From Hippasteria phrygiana (lineage: Eukaryota; Echinodermata; Asteroidea; Valvatida; Goniasteridae): 64,000 nt of DNA. The notes below the pieces were generated by a model, which ran no database searches, was not told where the DNA came from, and was given only the letters and a program-made list of their open reading frames with translations. Made by a program: the position numbers and the translations under genes. The stretch lies in contig JAZGUH010000282.1 in NCBI GenBank assembly GCA_037893225.1, positions 868,001 through 932,000 of the forward strand. Direction: 5' to 3'. Of the stretch, positions 46,994 through 60,407 are shown piece by piece (the first letter of the stretch is position 1; every line of letters starts with the position of its first letter).

Positions 46994-49900
46994 GAGTAAA
47001 GCAAGTCATACCCTAGAGAATTTGACATGCATGGAGCAATAAATAGAAGGTAATATGAACACAGATGTTGGCCGGAAAGAAAATAAACATTGCGAGGTTT
47101 GGATTTTCTCCACAAGTGTTAACTCTAAGAAGCCGCCGATAATTGCAACATGTAGCGCCAGATCTAAGCTATCCATACATGTCAAAATTACTGAATTTGG
47201 TTGATATTTCATGCAATTATGAATGAGTAAAGCAAGTCCATACCCCAGGGAATTTGACATGCATGGAGCAATAAATAGACGGTAACATGTACACAGATGT
47301 TGGCCGGAAAGAAAATAAACATTGCGAGGTTTGAATTTTCTCCACAAGTTTTAACTCTAGGAAGCCGCCGATGATTGCAACATGTAGCGCCAGATCTAAG
47401 CTATCCATACATGTCAACATTACTGTATTTGGTTGATATTTCATGCAATTATGAATGAGTAAAGCAAGTCATACCCTAGGGAATTTGACATGCATGGAGC
47501 AATAAATAGAAGGTAATATGAACACAGATGTGGGCCGCAAAGAAAATAAACATTGCGAGGTTTGAATTTTCTCCACAAGTGTTAACTCTAGGAAGCCGCC
47601 GATGATTGCAACATGTAGCGCCAGATCTAAGCTATCCATACATGTCAAAATTACTGTTTTTGGGTGATATTTCATGTAATTATGAATGAGTAAAGCAAGT
47701 CATACCCCAGGGAATTTGACAGGCATGGAGCAATAAATAGAAGGTAATATGAACACAGATGTTGGCCGGGAAGAAAATAAACATTGCGAGGTTTGAATTT
47801 TCTCCACAAGTGTTAACTCTAAGAAGCCGCCGATAATTGCAACATGTAGCGCCAGATCTAAGCTATCCATACATGTCAAAATTACTGAATTTGGTTGATA
47901 TTTCATGCAATTATGAATGAGTAAAGCAAGTCCATACCCCAGGGAATTTGACATGCATGGAGCAATAAATAGACGGTAACATGTACACAGATGTTGGCCG
48001 GAAAGAAAATAAACATTGCGAGGTTTGAATTTTCTCCACAAGTTTTAACTCTAGGAAGCCGCCGATGATTGCAACATGTAGCGCCAGATCTAAGCTATCC
48101 ATACATGTCAACATTACTGTATTTGGTTGATATTTCATGCAATTATGAATGAGTAAAGCAAGTCATACCCCAGGGAATTTGACAGGCATGGAGCAATAAA
48201 TAGAAGGTAATATGCACACAGATGTTGGCCGGGAAGAAAATAAACATTGCGAGGTTCGAATTTTCTCCACAAGTGTTAACTCTAAGAAGTCGCCGATAAT
48301 TGCAACATGTAGCGCCAGATCTAAGCTATCCATACATGTCAAAATTACTGTATTTGGTTGATATTTCATGCAATTATGAATGAGTAAAGCACGTCATACC
48401 CCGGGGAATTTGACAGGCATGGAGCAATAAATAGAAGGTAATATGCACACAGATGTTGGCCGGAAAGAAAATAAACATTGCGAGGTTTGAATTTTCTCCA
48501 CAAGTTTTAACTCTAGGAAGCCGCCGATGATTGCAACATGTAGCGCCAGATATAAGCTATCCATACATGTCAAAATTACTGTATTTGGTTTATATTTCAT
48601 GCAATTATGAATGAGTAAAGCAAGTCATACCCTAGAGAATTTGACATGCATGGAGCAATAAATAGAAGGTAATATGAACACAGATGTTGGCCGGAAAGAA
48701 AATAAACATTGCGAGGTTTGGATTTTCTCCACAAGTGTTAACTCTAAGAAGCCGCCGATAATTGCAACATGTAGCGCCAGATCTAAGCTATCCATACATG
48801 TCAAAATTACTGAATTTGGTTGATATTTCATGCAATTATGAATGAGTAAAGCAAGTCCATACCCCAGGGAATTTGACATGCATGGAGCAATAAATAGACG
48901 GTAACATGTACACAGATGTTGGCCGGAAAGAAAATAAACATTGCGAGGTTTGAATTTTCTCCACAAGTTTTAACTCTAGGAAGCCGCCGATGATTGCAAC
49001 ATGTAGCGCCAGATCTAAGCTATCCATACATGTCAACATTACTGTATTTGGTTGATATTTCATGCAATTATGAATGAGTAAAGCAAGTCATACCCCAGGG
49101 AATTTGACAGGCATGGAGCAATAAATAGAAGGTAATATGCACACAGATGTTGGCCGGGAAGAAAATAAACATTGCGAGGTTCGAATTTTCTCCACAAGTG
49201 TTAACTCTAAGAAGTCGCCGATAATTGCAACATGTAGCGCCAGATCTAAGCTATCCATACATGTCAAAATTACTGTATTTGGTTGATATTTCATGCAATT
49301 ATGAATGAGTAAAGCAAGTCATACCCCGGGGAATTTGACAGGCATGGAGCAATAAATAGAAGGTAACATGTACACAGATGTTGGCCGGAAAGAAAATAAA
49401 CATTGCGAGGTTTGAATTTTCTCCACAAGTTTTAACTCTAGGAAGCCGCCGATGATTGCAACATGTAGCGCCAGATCTAAGCTATCCATACATGTCAAAA
49501 TTACTGTATTTGGTTTATATTTCATGCAATTATGAATGAGTAAAGCAAGTCATACCCCAGGGAATTTGACATGCATGGAGCAATAAATAGAAGGTAATAT
49601 GAACACAGATGTGGGCCGCAAAGAAAATAAACATTGCGAGGTTTGAATTTTCTCCACAAGTGTTAACTCTAGGAAGCCGCCGATGATTGCAACATGTAGC
49701 GCCAGATCTAAGCTATCCATACATGTCAAAATTACTGTTTTTGGGTGATATTTCATGCAATTATGAATGAGTAAAGCAAGTCATACCCCAGGGAATTTGA
49801 CAGACATGGAGCAATAAATAGAAGGTAATATGAACACAGATGTTGGCCGGGAAGAAAATAAACATTGCGAGGTTTGAATTTTCTCCACAAGTGTTAACTC

Positions 49901-52080
49901 TAAGAAGCCGCCGATAATTGCAACATGTAGCGCCAGATCTAAGCTATCCATACATGTCAAAATTACTGAATTTGGTTGATATTTCATGCAATTATGAATG
50001 AGTAAAGCAAGTCCACACCCCAGGGAATTTGACATGCATGGAGCAATAAATAGACGGTAACATGTACACAGATGTTGGCCGGAAAGAAAATAAACATTGC
50101 GAGGTTTGAATTTTCTCCACAAGTTTTAACTCTAGGAAGCCGCCGATGATTGCAACATGTAGCGCCAGATCTAAGCTATCCATACATGTCAACATTACTG
50201 TATTTGGTTGATATTTCATGCAATTATGAATGAGTAAAGCAAGTCATACCCCAGGGAATTTGACAGGCATGGAGCAATAAATAGAAGGTAATATGCACAC
50301 AGATGTTGGCCGGGAAGAAAATAAACATTGCGAGGTTCGAATTTTCTCCACAAGTGTTAACTCTAAGAAGTCGCCGATAATTGCAACATGTAGCGCCAGA
50401 TCTAAGCTATCCATACATGTCAAAATTACTGTATTTGGTTGATATTTCATGCAATTATGAATGAGTAAAGCAAGTCATACCCCGGGGAATTTGACAGGCA
50501 TGGAGCAATAAATAGAAGGTAATATGCACACAGATGTTGGCCGGAAAGAAAATAAACATTGCGAGGTTTGAATTTTCTCCACAAGTTTTAACTCTAGGAA
50601 GCCGCCGATGATTGCAACATGTAGCGCCAGATATAAGCTATCCATACATGTCAAAATTACTGTATTTGGTTTATATTTCATGCAATTATGAATGAGTAAA
50701 GCAAGTCATACCCTAGAGAATTTGACATGCATGGAGCAATAAATAGAAGGTAATATGAACACAGATGTTGGCCGGAAAGAAAATAAACATTGCGAGGTTT
50801 GGATTTTCTCCACAAGTGTTAACTCTAAGAAGCCGCCGATAATTGCAACATGTAGCGCCAGATCTAAGCTATCCATACATGTCAAAATTACTGAATTTGG
50901 TTGATATTTCATGCAATTATGAATGAGTAAAGCAAGTCCATACCCCAGGGAATTTGACATGCATGGAGCAATAAATAGACGGTAACATGTACACAGATGT
51001 TGGCCGGAAAGAAAATAAACATTGCGAGGTTTGAATTTTCTCCACAAGTTTTAACTCTAGGAAGCCGCCGATGATTGCAACATGTAGCGCCAGATCTAAG
51101 CTATCCATACATGTCAACATTACTGTATTTGGTTGATATTTCATGCAATTATGAATGAGTAAAGCAAGTCATACCCCAGGGAATTTGACAGGCATGGAGC
51201 AATAAATAGAAGGTAATATGCACACAGATGTTGGCCGGGAAGAAAATAAACATTGCGAGGTTCGAATTTTCTCCACAAGTGTTAACTCTAAGAAGTCGCC
51301 GATAATTGCAACATGTAGCGCCAGATCTAAGCTATCCATACATGTCAAAATTACTGTATTTGGTTGATATTTCATGCAATTATGAATGAGTAAAGCAAGT
51401 CATACCCCGGGGAATTTGACAGGCATGGAGCAATAAATAGAAGGTAATATGCACACAGATGTTGGCCGGAAAGAAAATAAACATTGCGAGGTTTGAATTT
51501 TCTCCACAAGTTTTAACTCTAGGAAGCCGCCGATGATTGCAACATGTAGCGCCAGATATAAGCTATCCATACATGTCAAAATTACTGTATTTGGTTTATA
51601 TTTCATGCAATTATGAATGAGTAAAGCAAGTCATACCCTAGAGAATTTGACATGCATGGAGCAATAAATAGAAGGTAATATGCACACAGATGTTGGCCGG
51701 GAAGAAAATAAACATTGCGAGGTTCGAATTTTCTCCACAAGTGTTAACTCTAAGAAGTCGCCGATAATTGCAACATGTAGCGCCAGATCTAAGCTATCCA
51801 TACATGTCAAAATTACTGTATTTGGTTGATATTTCATGCAATTATGAATGAGTAAAGCAAGTCATACCCCGGGGAATTTGACAGGCATGGAGCAATAAAT
51901 AGAAGGTAATATGCACACAGATGTTGGCCGGAAAGAAAATAAACATTGCGAGGTTTGAATTTTCTCCACAAGTTTTAACTCTAGGAAGCCGCCGATGATT
52001 GCAACATGTAGCGCCAGATATAAGCTATCCATACATGTCAAAATTACTGAATTTGGTTTATATTTCATGCAATTATGAAT
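46994..52080 (+). repeat. Family II block C, near-copy of block A (offset 8676 bp)
   Basis: Starts: 46994 W, 47225 M, 47457 P, 47688 N, 47919 M, 48151 R, 48382 Y (GCACGTC), 48613 W, 48844 M, 49076 R, 49307 Y', 49538 P (CCCCAGGG, private), 49769 N (GACAGACATGG), 50000 M (GTCCACACC), 50232 R, 50463 Y, 50694 W, 50925 M, 51157 R, 51388 Y, 51619 W/R, 51850 Y with TGAATTTGG end. All starts equal block A plus 8676. The copies part company inside the last monomer, where A has a Y/R hybrid. Confidence 0.92.
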
Positions 52081-55000
52081 GAGTAAAGCAAGTCATACCC
52101 TAGAGAATTTGACATGCATGGAGCAATAAATAGAAGGTAATATGAACACAGATGTTGGCCGGAAAGAAAATAAACATTGCGAGGTTTGGATTTTCTCCAC
52201 AAGTGTTAACTCTAAGAAGCCGCCGATAATTGCAACATGTAGCGCCAGATCTAAGCTATCCATACATGTCAAAATTACTGAATTTGGTTGATATTTCATG
52301 CAATTATGAATGAGTAAAGCAAGTCCATACCCCAGGGAATTTGACATGCATGGAGCAATAAATAGACGGTAACATGTACACAGATGTTGGCCGGAAAGAA
52401 AATAAACATTGCGAGGTTTGAATTTTCTCCACAAGTTTTAACTCTAGGAAGCCGCCGATGATTGCAACATGTAGCGCCAGATCTAAGCTATCCATACATG
52501 TCAACATTACTGTATTTGGTTGATATTTCATGCAATTATGAATGAGTAAAGCAAGTCATACCCCAGGGAATTTGACAGGCATGGAGCAATAAATAGAAGG
52601 TAATATGCACACAGATGTTGGCCGGGAAGAAAATAAACATTGCGAGGTTCGAATTTTCTCCACAAGTGTTAACTCTAAGAAGTCGCCGATAATTGCAACA
52701 TGTAGCGCCAGATCTAAGCTATCCATACATGTCAAAATTACTGTATTTGGTTGATATTTCATGCAATTATGAATGAGTAAAGCAAGTCATACCCCGGGGA
52801 ATTTGACAGGCATGGAGCAATAAATAGAAGGTAACATGTACACAGATGTTGGCCGGAAAGAAAATAAACATTGCGAGGTTTGAATTTTCTCCACAAGTTT
52901 TAACTCTAGGAAGCCGCCGATGATTGCAACATGTAGCGCCAGATCTAAGCTATCCATACATGTCAAAATTACTGTATTTGGTTTATATTTCATGCAATTA
53001 TGAATGAGTAAAGCAAGTCATACCCTAGGGAATTTGACATGCATGGAGCAATAAATAGAAGGTAATATGAACACAGATGTGGGCCGCAAAGAAAATAAAC
53101 ATTGCGAGGTTTGAATTTTCTCCACAAGTGTTAACTCTAGGAAGCCGCCGATGATTGCAACATGTAGCGCCAGATCTAAGCTATCCATACATGTCAAAAT
53201 TACTGTTTTTGGGTGATATTTCATGCAATTATGAATGAGTAAAGCAAGTCATACCCCAGGGAATTTGACAGACATGGAGCAATAAATAGAAGGTAATATG
53301 AACACAGATGTTGGCCGGGAAGAAAATAAACATTGCGAGGTTTGAATTTTCTCCACAAGTGTTAACTCTAAGAAGCCGCCGATAATTGCAACATGTAGCG
53401 CCAGATCTAAGCTATCCATACATGTCAAAATTACTGAATTTGGTTGATATTTCATGCAATTATGAATGAGTAAAGCAAGTCCACACCCCAGGGAATTTGA
53501 CATGCATGGAGCAATAAATAGACGGTAACATGTACACAGATGTTGGCCGGAAAGAAAATAAACATTGCGAGGTTTGAATTTTCTCCACAAGTTTTAACTC
53601 TAGGAAGCCGCCGATGATTGCAACATGTAGCGCCAGATCTAAGCTATCCATACATGTCAACATTACTGTATTTGGTTGATATTTCATGCAATTATGAATG
53701 AGTAAAGCAAGTCATACCCCAGGGAATTTGACAGGCATGGAGCAATAAATAGAAGGTAATATGCACACAGATGTTGGCCGGGAAGAAAATAAACATTGCG
53801 AGGTTCGAATTTTCTCCACAAGTGTTAACTCTAAGAAGTCGCCGATAATTGCAACATGTAGCGCCAGATCTAAGCTATCCATACATGTCAAAATTACTGT
53901 ATTTGGTTGATATTTCATGCAATTATGAATGAGTAAAGCAAGTCATACCCCGGGGAATTTGACAGGCATGGAGCAATAAATAGAAGGTAATATGCACACA
54001 GATGTTGGCCGGAAAGAAAATAAACATTGCGAGGTTTGAATTTTCTCCACAAGTTTTAACTCTAGGAAGCCGCCGATGATTGCAACATGTAGCGCCAGAT
54101 ATAAGCTATCCATACATGTCAAAATTACTGTATTTGGTTTATATTTCATGCAATTATGAATGAGTAAAGCAAGTCATACCCTAGAGAATTTGACATGCAT
54201 GGAGCAATAAATAGAAGGTAATATGAACACAGATGTTGGCCGGAAAGAAAATAAACATTGCGAGGTTTGGATTTTCTCCACAAGTGTTAACTCTAAGAAG
54301 CCGCCGATAATTGCAACATGTAGCGCCAGATCTAAGCTATCCATACATGTCAAAATTACTGAATTTGGTTGATATTTCATGCAATTATGAATGAGTAAAG
54401 CAAGTCCATACCCCAGGGAATTTGACATGCATGGAGCAATAAATAGACGGTAACATGTACACAGATGTTGGCCGGAAAGAAAATAAACATTGCGAGGTTT
54501 GAATTTTCTCCACAAGTTTTAACTCTAGGAAGCCGCCGATGATTGCAACATGTAGCGCCAGATCTAAGCTATCCATACATGTCAACATTACTGTATTTGG
54601 TTGATATTTCATGCAATTATGAATGAGTAAAGCAAGTCATACCCCAGGGAATTTGACAGGCATGGAGCAATAAATAGAAGGTAATATGCACACAGATGTT
54701 GGCCGGGAAGAAAATAAACATTGCGAGGTTTGAATTTTCTCCACAAGTTTTAACTCTAGGAAGCCGCCGATGATTGCAACATGTAGCGCCAGATATAAGC
54801 TATCCATACATGTCAAAATTACTGTATTTGGTTTATATTTCATGCAATTATGAATGAGTAAAGCAAGTCATACCCTAGAGAATTTGACATGCATGGAGCA
54901 ATAAATAGAAGGTAATATGCACACAGATGTTGGCCGGGAAGAAAATAAACATTGCGAGGTTCGAATTTTCTCCACAAGTGTTAACTCTAAGAAGTCGCCG

Positions 55001-55317
55001 ATAATTGCAACATGTAGCGCCAGATCTAAGCTATCCATACATGTCAAAATTACTGTATTTGGTTGATATTTCATGCAATTATGAATGAGTAAAGCAAGTC
55101 ATACCCCGGGGAATTTGACAGGCATGGAGCAATAAATAGAAGGTAATATGCACACAGATGTTGGCCGGAAAGAAAATAAACATTGCGAGGTTTGAATTTT
55201 CTCCACAAGTTTTAACTCTAGGAAGCCGCCGATGATTGCAACATGTAGCGCCAGATATAAGCTATCCATACATGTCAAAATTACTGAATTTGGTTTATAT
55301 TTCATGCAATTATGAAT
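52081..55317 (+). repeat. Family II block D
   Basis: Starts: 52081 W, 52312 M, 52544 R, 52775 Y', 53006 P, 53237 N (GACAGACATGG), 53468 M (GTCCACACC), 53700 R, 53931 Y, 54162 W, 54393 M, 54625 R/Y hybrid, 54856 W/R, 55087 Y with TGAATTTGG end. 52544 to 54624 repeats 49076 to 51156 at offset 3468. At 54625 an R/Y fusion replaces the R and Y of block C, shortening the unit by one monomer to 3237 bp. Confidence 0.91.
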
Positions 55318-58300
55318 GAGTAAAGCAAGTCATACCCTAGAGAATTTGACATGCATGGAGCAATAAATAGAAGGTAATATGAACACAGATGTTGGCCGGA
55401 AAGAAAATAAACATTGCGAGGTTTGGATTTTCTCCACAAGTGTTAACTCTAAGAAGCCGCCGATAATTGCAACATGTAGCGCCAGATCTAAGCTATCCAT
55501 ACATGTCAAAATTACTGAATTTGGTTGATATTTCATGCAATTATGAATGAGTAAAGCAAGTCCATACCCCAGGGAATTTGACATGCATGGAGCAATAAAT
55601 AGACGGTAACATGTACACAGATGTTGGCCGGAAAGAAAATAAACATTGCGAGGTTTGAATTTTCTCCACAAGTTTTAACTCTAGGAAGCCGCCGATGATT
55701 GCAACATGTAGCGCCAGATCTAAGCTATCCATACATGTCAACATTACTGTATTTGGTTGATATTTCATGCAATTATGAATGAGTAAAGCAAGTCATACCC
55801 CAGGGAATTTGACAGGCATGGAGCAATAAATAGAAGGTAATATGCACACAGATGTTGGCCGGGAAGAAAATAAACATTGCGAGGTTCGAATTTTCTCCAC
55901 AAGTGTTAACTCTAAGAAGTCGCCGATAATTGCAACATGTAGCGCCAGATCTAAGCTATCCATACATGTCAAAATTACTGTATTTGGTTGATATTTCATG
56001 CAATTATGAATGAGTAAAGCAAGTCATACCCCGGGGAATTTGACAGGCATGGAGCAATAAATAGAAGGTAATATGCACACAGATGTTGGCCGGAAAGAAA
56101 ATAAACATTGCGAGGTTTGAATTTTCTCCACAAGTTTTAACTCTAGGAAGCCGCCGATGATTGCAACATGTAGCGCCAGATATAAGCTATCCATACATGT
56201 CAAAATTACTGTATTTGGTTTATATTTCATGCAATTATGAATGAGTAAAGCAAGTCATACCCTAGGGAATTTGACATGCATGGAGCAATAAATAGAAGGT
56301 AATATGAACACAGATGTGGGCCGCAAAGAAAATAAACATTGCGAGGTTTGAATTTTCTCCACAAGTGTTAACTCTAGGAAGCCGCCGATGATTGCAACAT
56401 GTAGCGCCAGATCTAAGCTATCCATACATGTCAAAATTACTGTTTTTGGGTGATATTTCATGCAATTATGAATGAGTAAAGCAAGTCATACCCCAGGGAA
56501 TTTGACAGGCATGGAGCAATAAATAGAAGGTAATATGAACACAGATGTTGGCCGGGAAGAAAATAAACATTGCGAGGTTTGAATTTTCTCCACAAGTGTT
56601 AACTCTAAGAAGCCGCCGATAATTGCAACATGTAGCGCCAGATCTAAGCTATCCATACATGTCAAAATTACTGAATTTGGTTGATATTTCATGCAATTAT
56701 GAATGAGTAAAGCAAGTCCATACCCCAGGGAATTTGACATGCATGGAGCAATAAATAGACGGTAACATGTACACAGATGTTGGCCGGAAAGAAAATAAAC
56801 ATTGCGAGGTTTGAATTTTCTCCACAAGTTTTAACTCTAGGAAGCCGCCGATGATTGCAACATGTAGCGCCAGATCTAAGCTATCCATACATGTCAACAT
56901 TACTGTATTTGGTTGATATTTCATGCAATTATGAATGAGTAAAGCAAGTCATACCCCAGGGAATTTGACAGGCATGGAGCAATAAATAGAAGGTAATATG
57001 CACACAGATGTTGGCCGGGAAGAAAATAAACATTGCGAGGTTCGAATTTTCTCCACAAGTGTTAACTCTAAGAAGTCGCCGATAATTGCAACATGTAGCG
57101 CCAGATCTAAGCTATCCATACATGGCAAAATTACTGTATTTGGTTGATATTTCATGCAATTATGAATGAGTAAAGCAAGTCATACCCCGGGGAATTTGAC
57201 AGGCATGGAGCAATAAATAGAAGGTAATATGCACACAGATGTTGGCCGGAAAGAAAATAAACATTGCGAGGTTTGAATTTTCTCCACAAGTTTTAACTCT
57301 AGGAAGCCGCCGATGATTGCAACATGTAGCGCCAGATATAAGCTATCCATACATGTCAAAATTACTGTATTTGGTTTATATTTCATGCAATTATGAATGA
57401 GTAAAGCAAGTCATACCCTAGAGAATTTGACATGCATGGAGCAATAAATAGAAGGTAATATGAACACAGATGTTGGCCGGAAAGAAAATAAACATTGCGA
57501 GGTTTGGATTTTCTCCACAAGTGTTAACTCTAAGAAGCCGCCGATAATTGCAACATGTAGCGCCAGATCTAAGCTATCCATACATGTCAAAATTACTGAA
57601 TTTGGTTGATATTTCATGCAATTATGAATGAGTAAAGCAAGTCCATACCCCAGGGAATTTGACATGCATGGAGCAATAAATAGACGGTAACATGTACACA
57701 GATGTTGGCCGGAAAGAAAATAAACATTGCGAGGTTTGAATTTTCTCCACAAGTTTTAACTCTAGGAAGCCGCCGATGATTGCAACATGTAGCGCCAGAT
57801 CTAAGCTATCCATACATGTCAACATTACTGTATTTGGTTGATATTTCATGCAATTATGAATGAGTAAAGCAAGTCATACCCCAGGGAATTTGACAGGCAT
57901 GGAGCAATAAATAGAAGGTAATATGCACACAGATGTTGGCCGGGAAGAAAATAAACATTGCGAGGTTCCAATTTTCTCCACAAGTGTTAACTCTAAGAAG
58001 TCGCCGATAATTGCAACATGTAGCGCCAGATCTAAGCTACCCATACATGTCAAAATTACTGTATTTGGTTGATATTTCATGCAATTATGAATGAGTAAAG
58101 CAAGTCATACCCCGGGGAATTTGACAGGCATGGAGCAATAAATAGAAGGTAATATGCACACAGATGTTGGCCGGAAAGAAAATAAACATTGCGAGGTTTG
58201 AATTTTCTCCACAAGTTTTAACTCTAGGAAGCCGCCGATGATTGCAACATGTAGCGCCAGATATAAGCTATCCATACATGTCAAAATTACTGTATTTGGT

Positions 58301-58554
58301 TTATATTTCATGCAATTATGAATGAGTAAAGCAAGTCATACCCTAGAGAATTTGACATGCATGGAGCAATAAATAGAAGGTAATATGAACACAGATGTTG
58401 GCCGGAAAGAAAATAAACATTGCGAGGTTTGGATTTTCTCCACAAGTGTTAACTCTAAGAAGCCGCCGATAATTGCAACATGTAGCGCCAGATCTAAGCT
58501 ATCCATACATGTCAAAATTACTGAATTTGGTTGATATTTCATGCAATTATGAAT
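55318..58554 (+). repeat. Family II block E and right end of family II
   Basis: Starts: 55318 W, 55549 M, 55781 R, 56012 Y, 56243 P, 56474 N, 56705 M, 56937 R (private CATGGCAAA near 57122), 57168 Y, 57399 W, 57630 M, 57862 R (private GGTTCCAATT and AGCTACCC), 58093 Y, 58324 W. W-M-R-Y runs twice at the end (57399-58323). 56937 is the last monomer with TTCGAA. Confidence 0.91.
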
Positions 58555-60407
58555 GAGTAAAGCAAGTCCATACCCCAGGGAATTTGACATGCATGGAGCA
58601 ATAAATAGACGGTAACATGTACACAGATGTTGGCCGGAAAGAAAATACACATTGCGAGGTTTGAATTTTCTCCACAAGTTTTAACTCTAGGAAGCCGCCG
58701 ATGATTGCAACATGTAGCGCCAGATCTAAGCTATCCATACATGTCAAAATTACTGTATTTGGTTGATATTTCATGCAATTATGAATGAGTAAAGCAAGTC
58801 ATAACCCAGGGAATTTGACAGGCATGGAGCAATAAATAGAAGGTAATATGCACACAGATGTTGGCCGGGAAGAAAATAAACATTGCGAGGTTTGAATTTT
58901 CTCCACAAGTGTTAACTCTAAGAAGTCGCCGATAATTGCAACATGTAGCGCCAGATCTAAGCTATCCATATATGTCAAAATTACTGAATTTGGTTGATAT
59001 TTCATGCAATTATGAATGAGTAAAGCAAGTCCATACCCCAGGGAATTTGACATGCATGGAGCAATAAATAGACGGTAACATGTACACAGATGTTGGCCAG
59101 AAAGAAAATAAACATTGCGAGGTTTGAATTTTCTCCACAAGTTTTAACTCTAGGAAGCCGCCGATGATTGCAACATGTAGCGCCAGATCTAAGCTATCCA
59201 TACATGTCAAAATTACTGTTTTTGGGTGATATTTCATTTCAATTATGAATGAGTAAAGCAAGTCATACCCCAGGGAATTTGACAGGCATGGAGCAATAAA
59301 TAGAAGGTAATATGAACACAGATGTTGGCCGGGAAGAAAATAAACATTGCGAGGTTTGAATTTTCTCCACAAGTGTTAACTCTAAGAAGCCGCCGATAAT
59401 TGCAACATGTAGCGCCAGATCTAAGCTATCCATACATGTCAAAATTACTGAATTTGGTTGATATTTCATACAATTATGAATGAGTAAAGCAAGTCCATAC
59501 CCCAGGGAATTTGACATGCATGGAGCAATAAATAGACGGTAACATGTACACAGATGTTGGCCGGAAAGAAAATAAACATTGCGAGGTTTGAATTTTCTCC
59601 ACAAGTGTTAACTCTAAGAAGCCGCCGATAATTGCAACATGTAGCGCCAGATCTAAGCTATCCATACATGTCAAAATTACTGAATTTGGTTGATATTTCA
59701 TGCAATTATGAATGAGTAAAGCAAGTCCATACCCCATGGAATTTGACAGGCATGGAGCAATAAATAAAAGGTAATCTGCACACAGATGGTGGCCGGGAAG
59801 AAAATAAACATTGCGAGGTTTGAATTTTCTCCACAAGTTTTAACTCTAAGAAGTCGCCGATAATTGCAACATGTAGCGCCAGATCTAAGCTATCCATACA
59901 TGTCAAAATTACTGTATTTGGTTGATATTTCATGCAATTATGAATGAGTAAAGCAAGTCATACCCCGGGGAATTTGACAGGCATGGAGCAATAAATAGAA
60001 GGTAATATGCACACAGATGTTGGCCGGAAAGAAAATAAACATTGCGAGGTTTGAATTTTCTCCACAAGTTTTAACTCTAGGAAGCCGCCGATGATTGCAA
60101 CATGTAGCGCCAGATATAAGCTATCCATACATGTCAAAATTACTGTATTTGGTTTATATTTCATGCAATTATGAATGAGTAAAGCAAGTCATACCCTAGA
60201 GAATTTGACATGCATGGAGCAATAAATAGAAGGTAATATGAACACAGATGTTGGCCGGAAAGAAAATAAACATTGCAAGGTTTGGATTTTCTCCACAAGT
60301 GTTAACTCTAAGAAGCCGCCGATAATTGCAACATGTAGCGCCAGATCTAAGCTATCCATACATGTCAAAATTACTGAATTTGGTTGATATTTCATGCAAT
60401 TATGAAT
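58555..60407 (+). repeat. Family I resumes: M2-R2-L-N-M/Q-S/R-Y-W
   Basis: Starts 58555 M2 (AATACACATTG), 58787 R2 (GTCATAACCC; private CATATATGTC), 59018 L (233 bp), 59251 N (private TTTCATACAATT), 59482 M/Q hybrid (232 bp), 59714 S start (CCCCATGG, CTGCAC, GATGGTGG) with R end (AAGTCGCC, TGTATTTGGTTGAT), 59946 Y, 60177 W (private TTGCAAGGTT). The boundary with family II lies in or just after the W at 58324, since W belongs to both families. Confidence 0.89.

Larger units (their letters stand above)
42712..49306 (+). repeat. 3413-bp segmental repeat, ~2 tandem copies
   Basis: The fifteen monomers Y, W/R, Y/R, Yd, W, M, P, N, M, R, Y, W, M, R, Y/R at 42712-46124 recur from 46125 at offset 3413. 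Spacings agree, including the 176-bp Yd and the GCACGTC and TGTAATTATG markers. The copies differ from the Y/R (45894) versus Y' (49307) slot onward. Length check: 15 x 231 plus three p14 insertions minus 55 = 3413. Confidence 0.9.
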
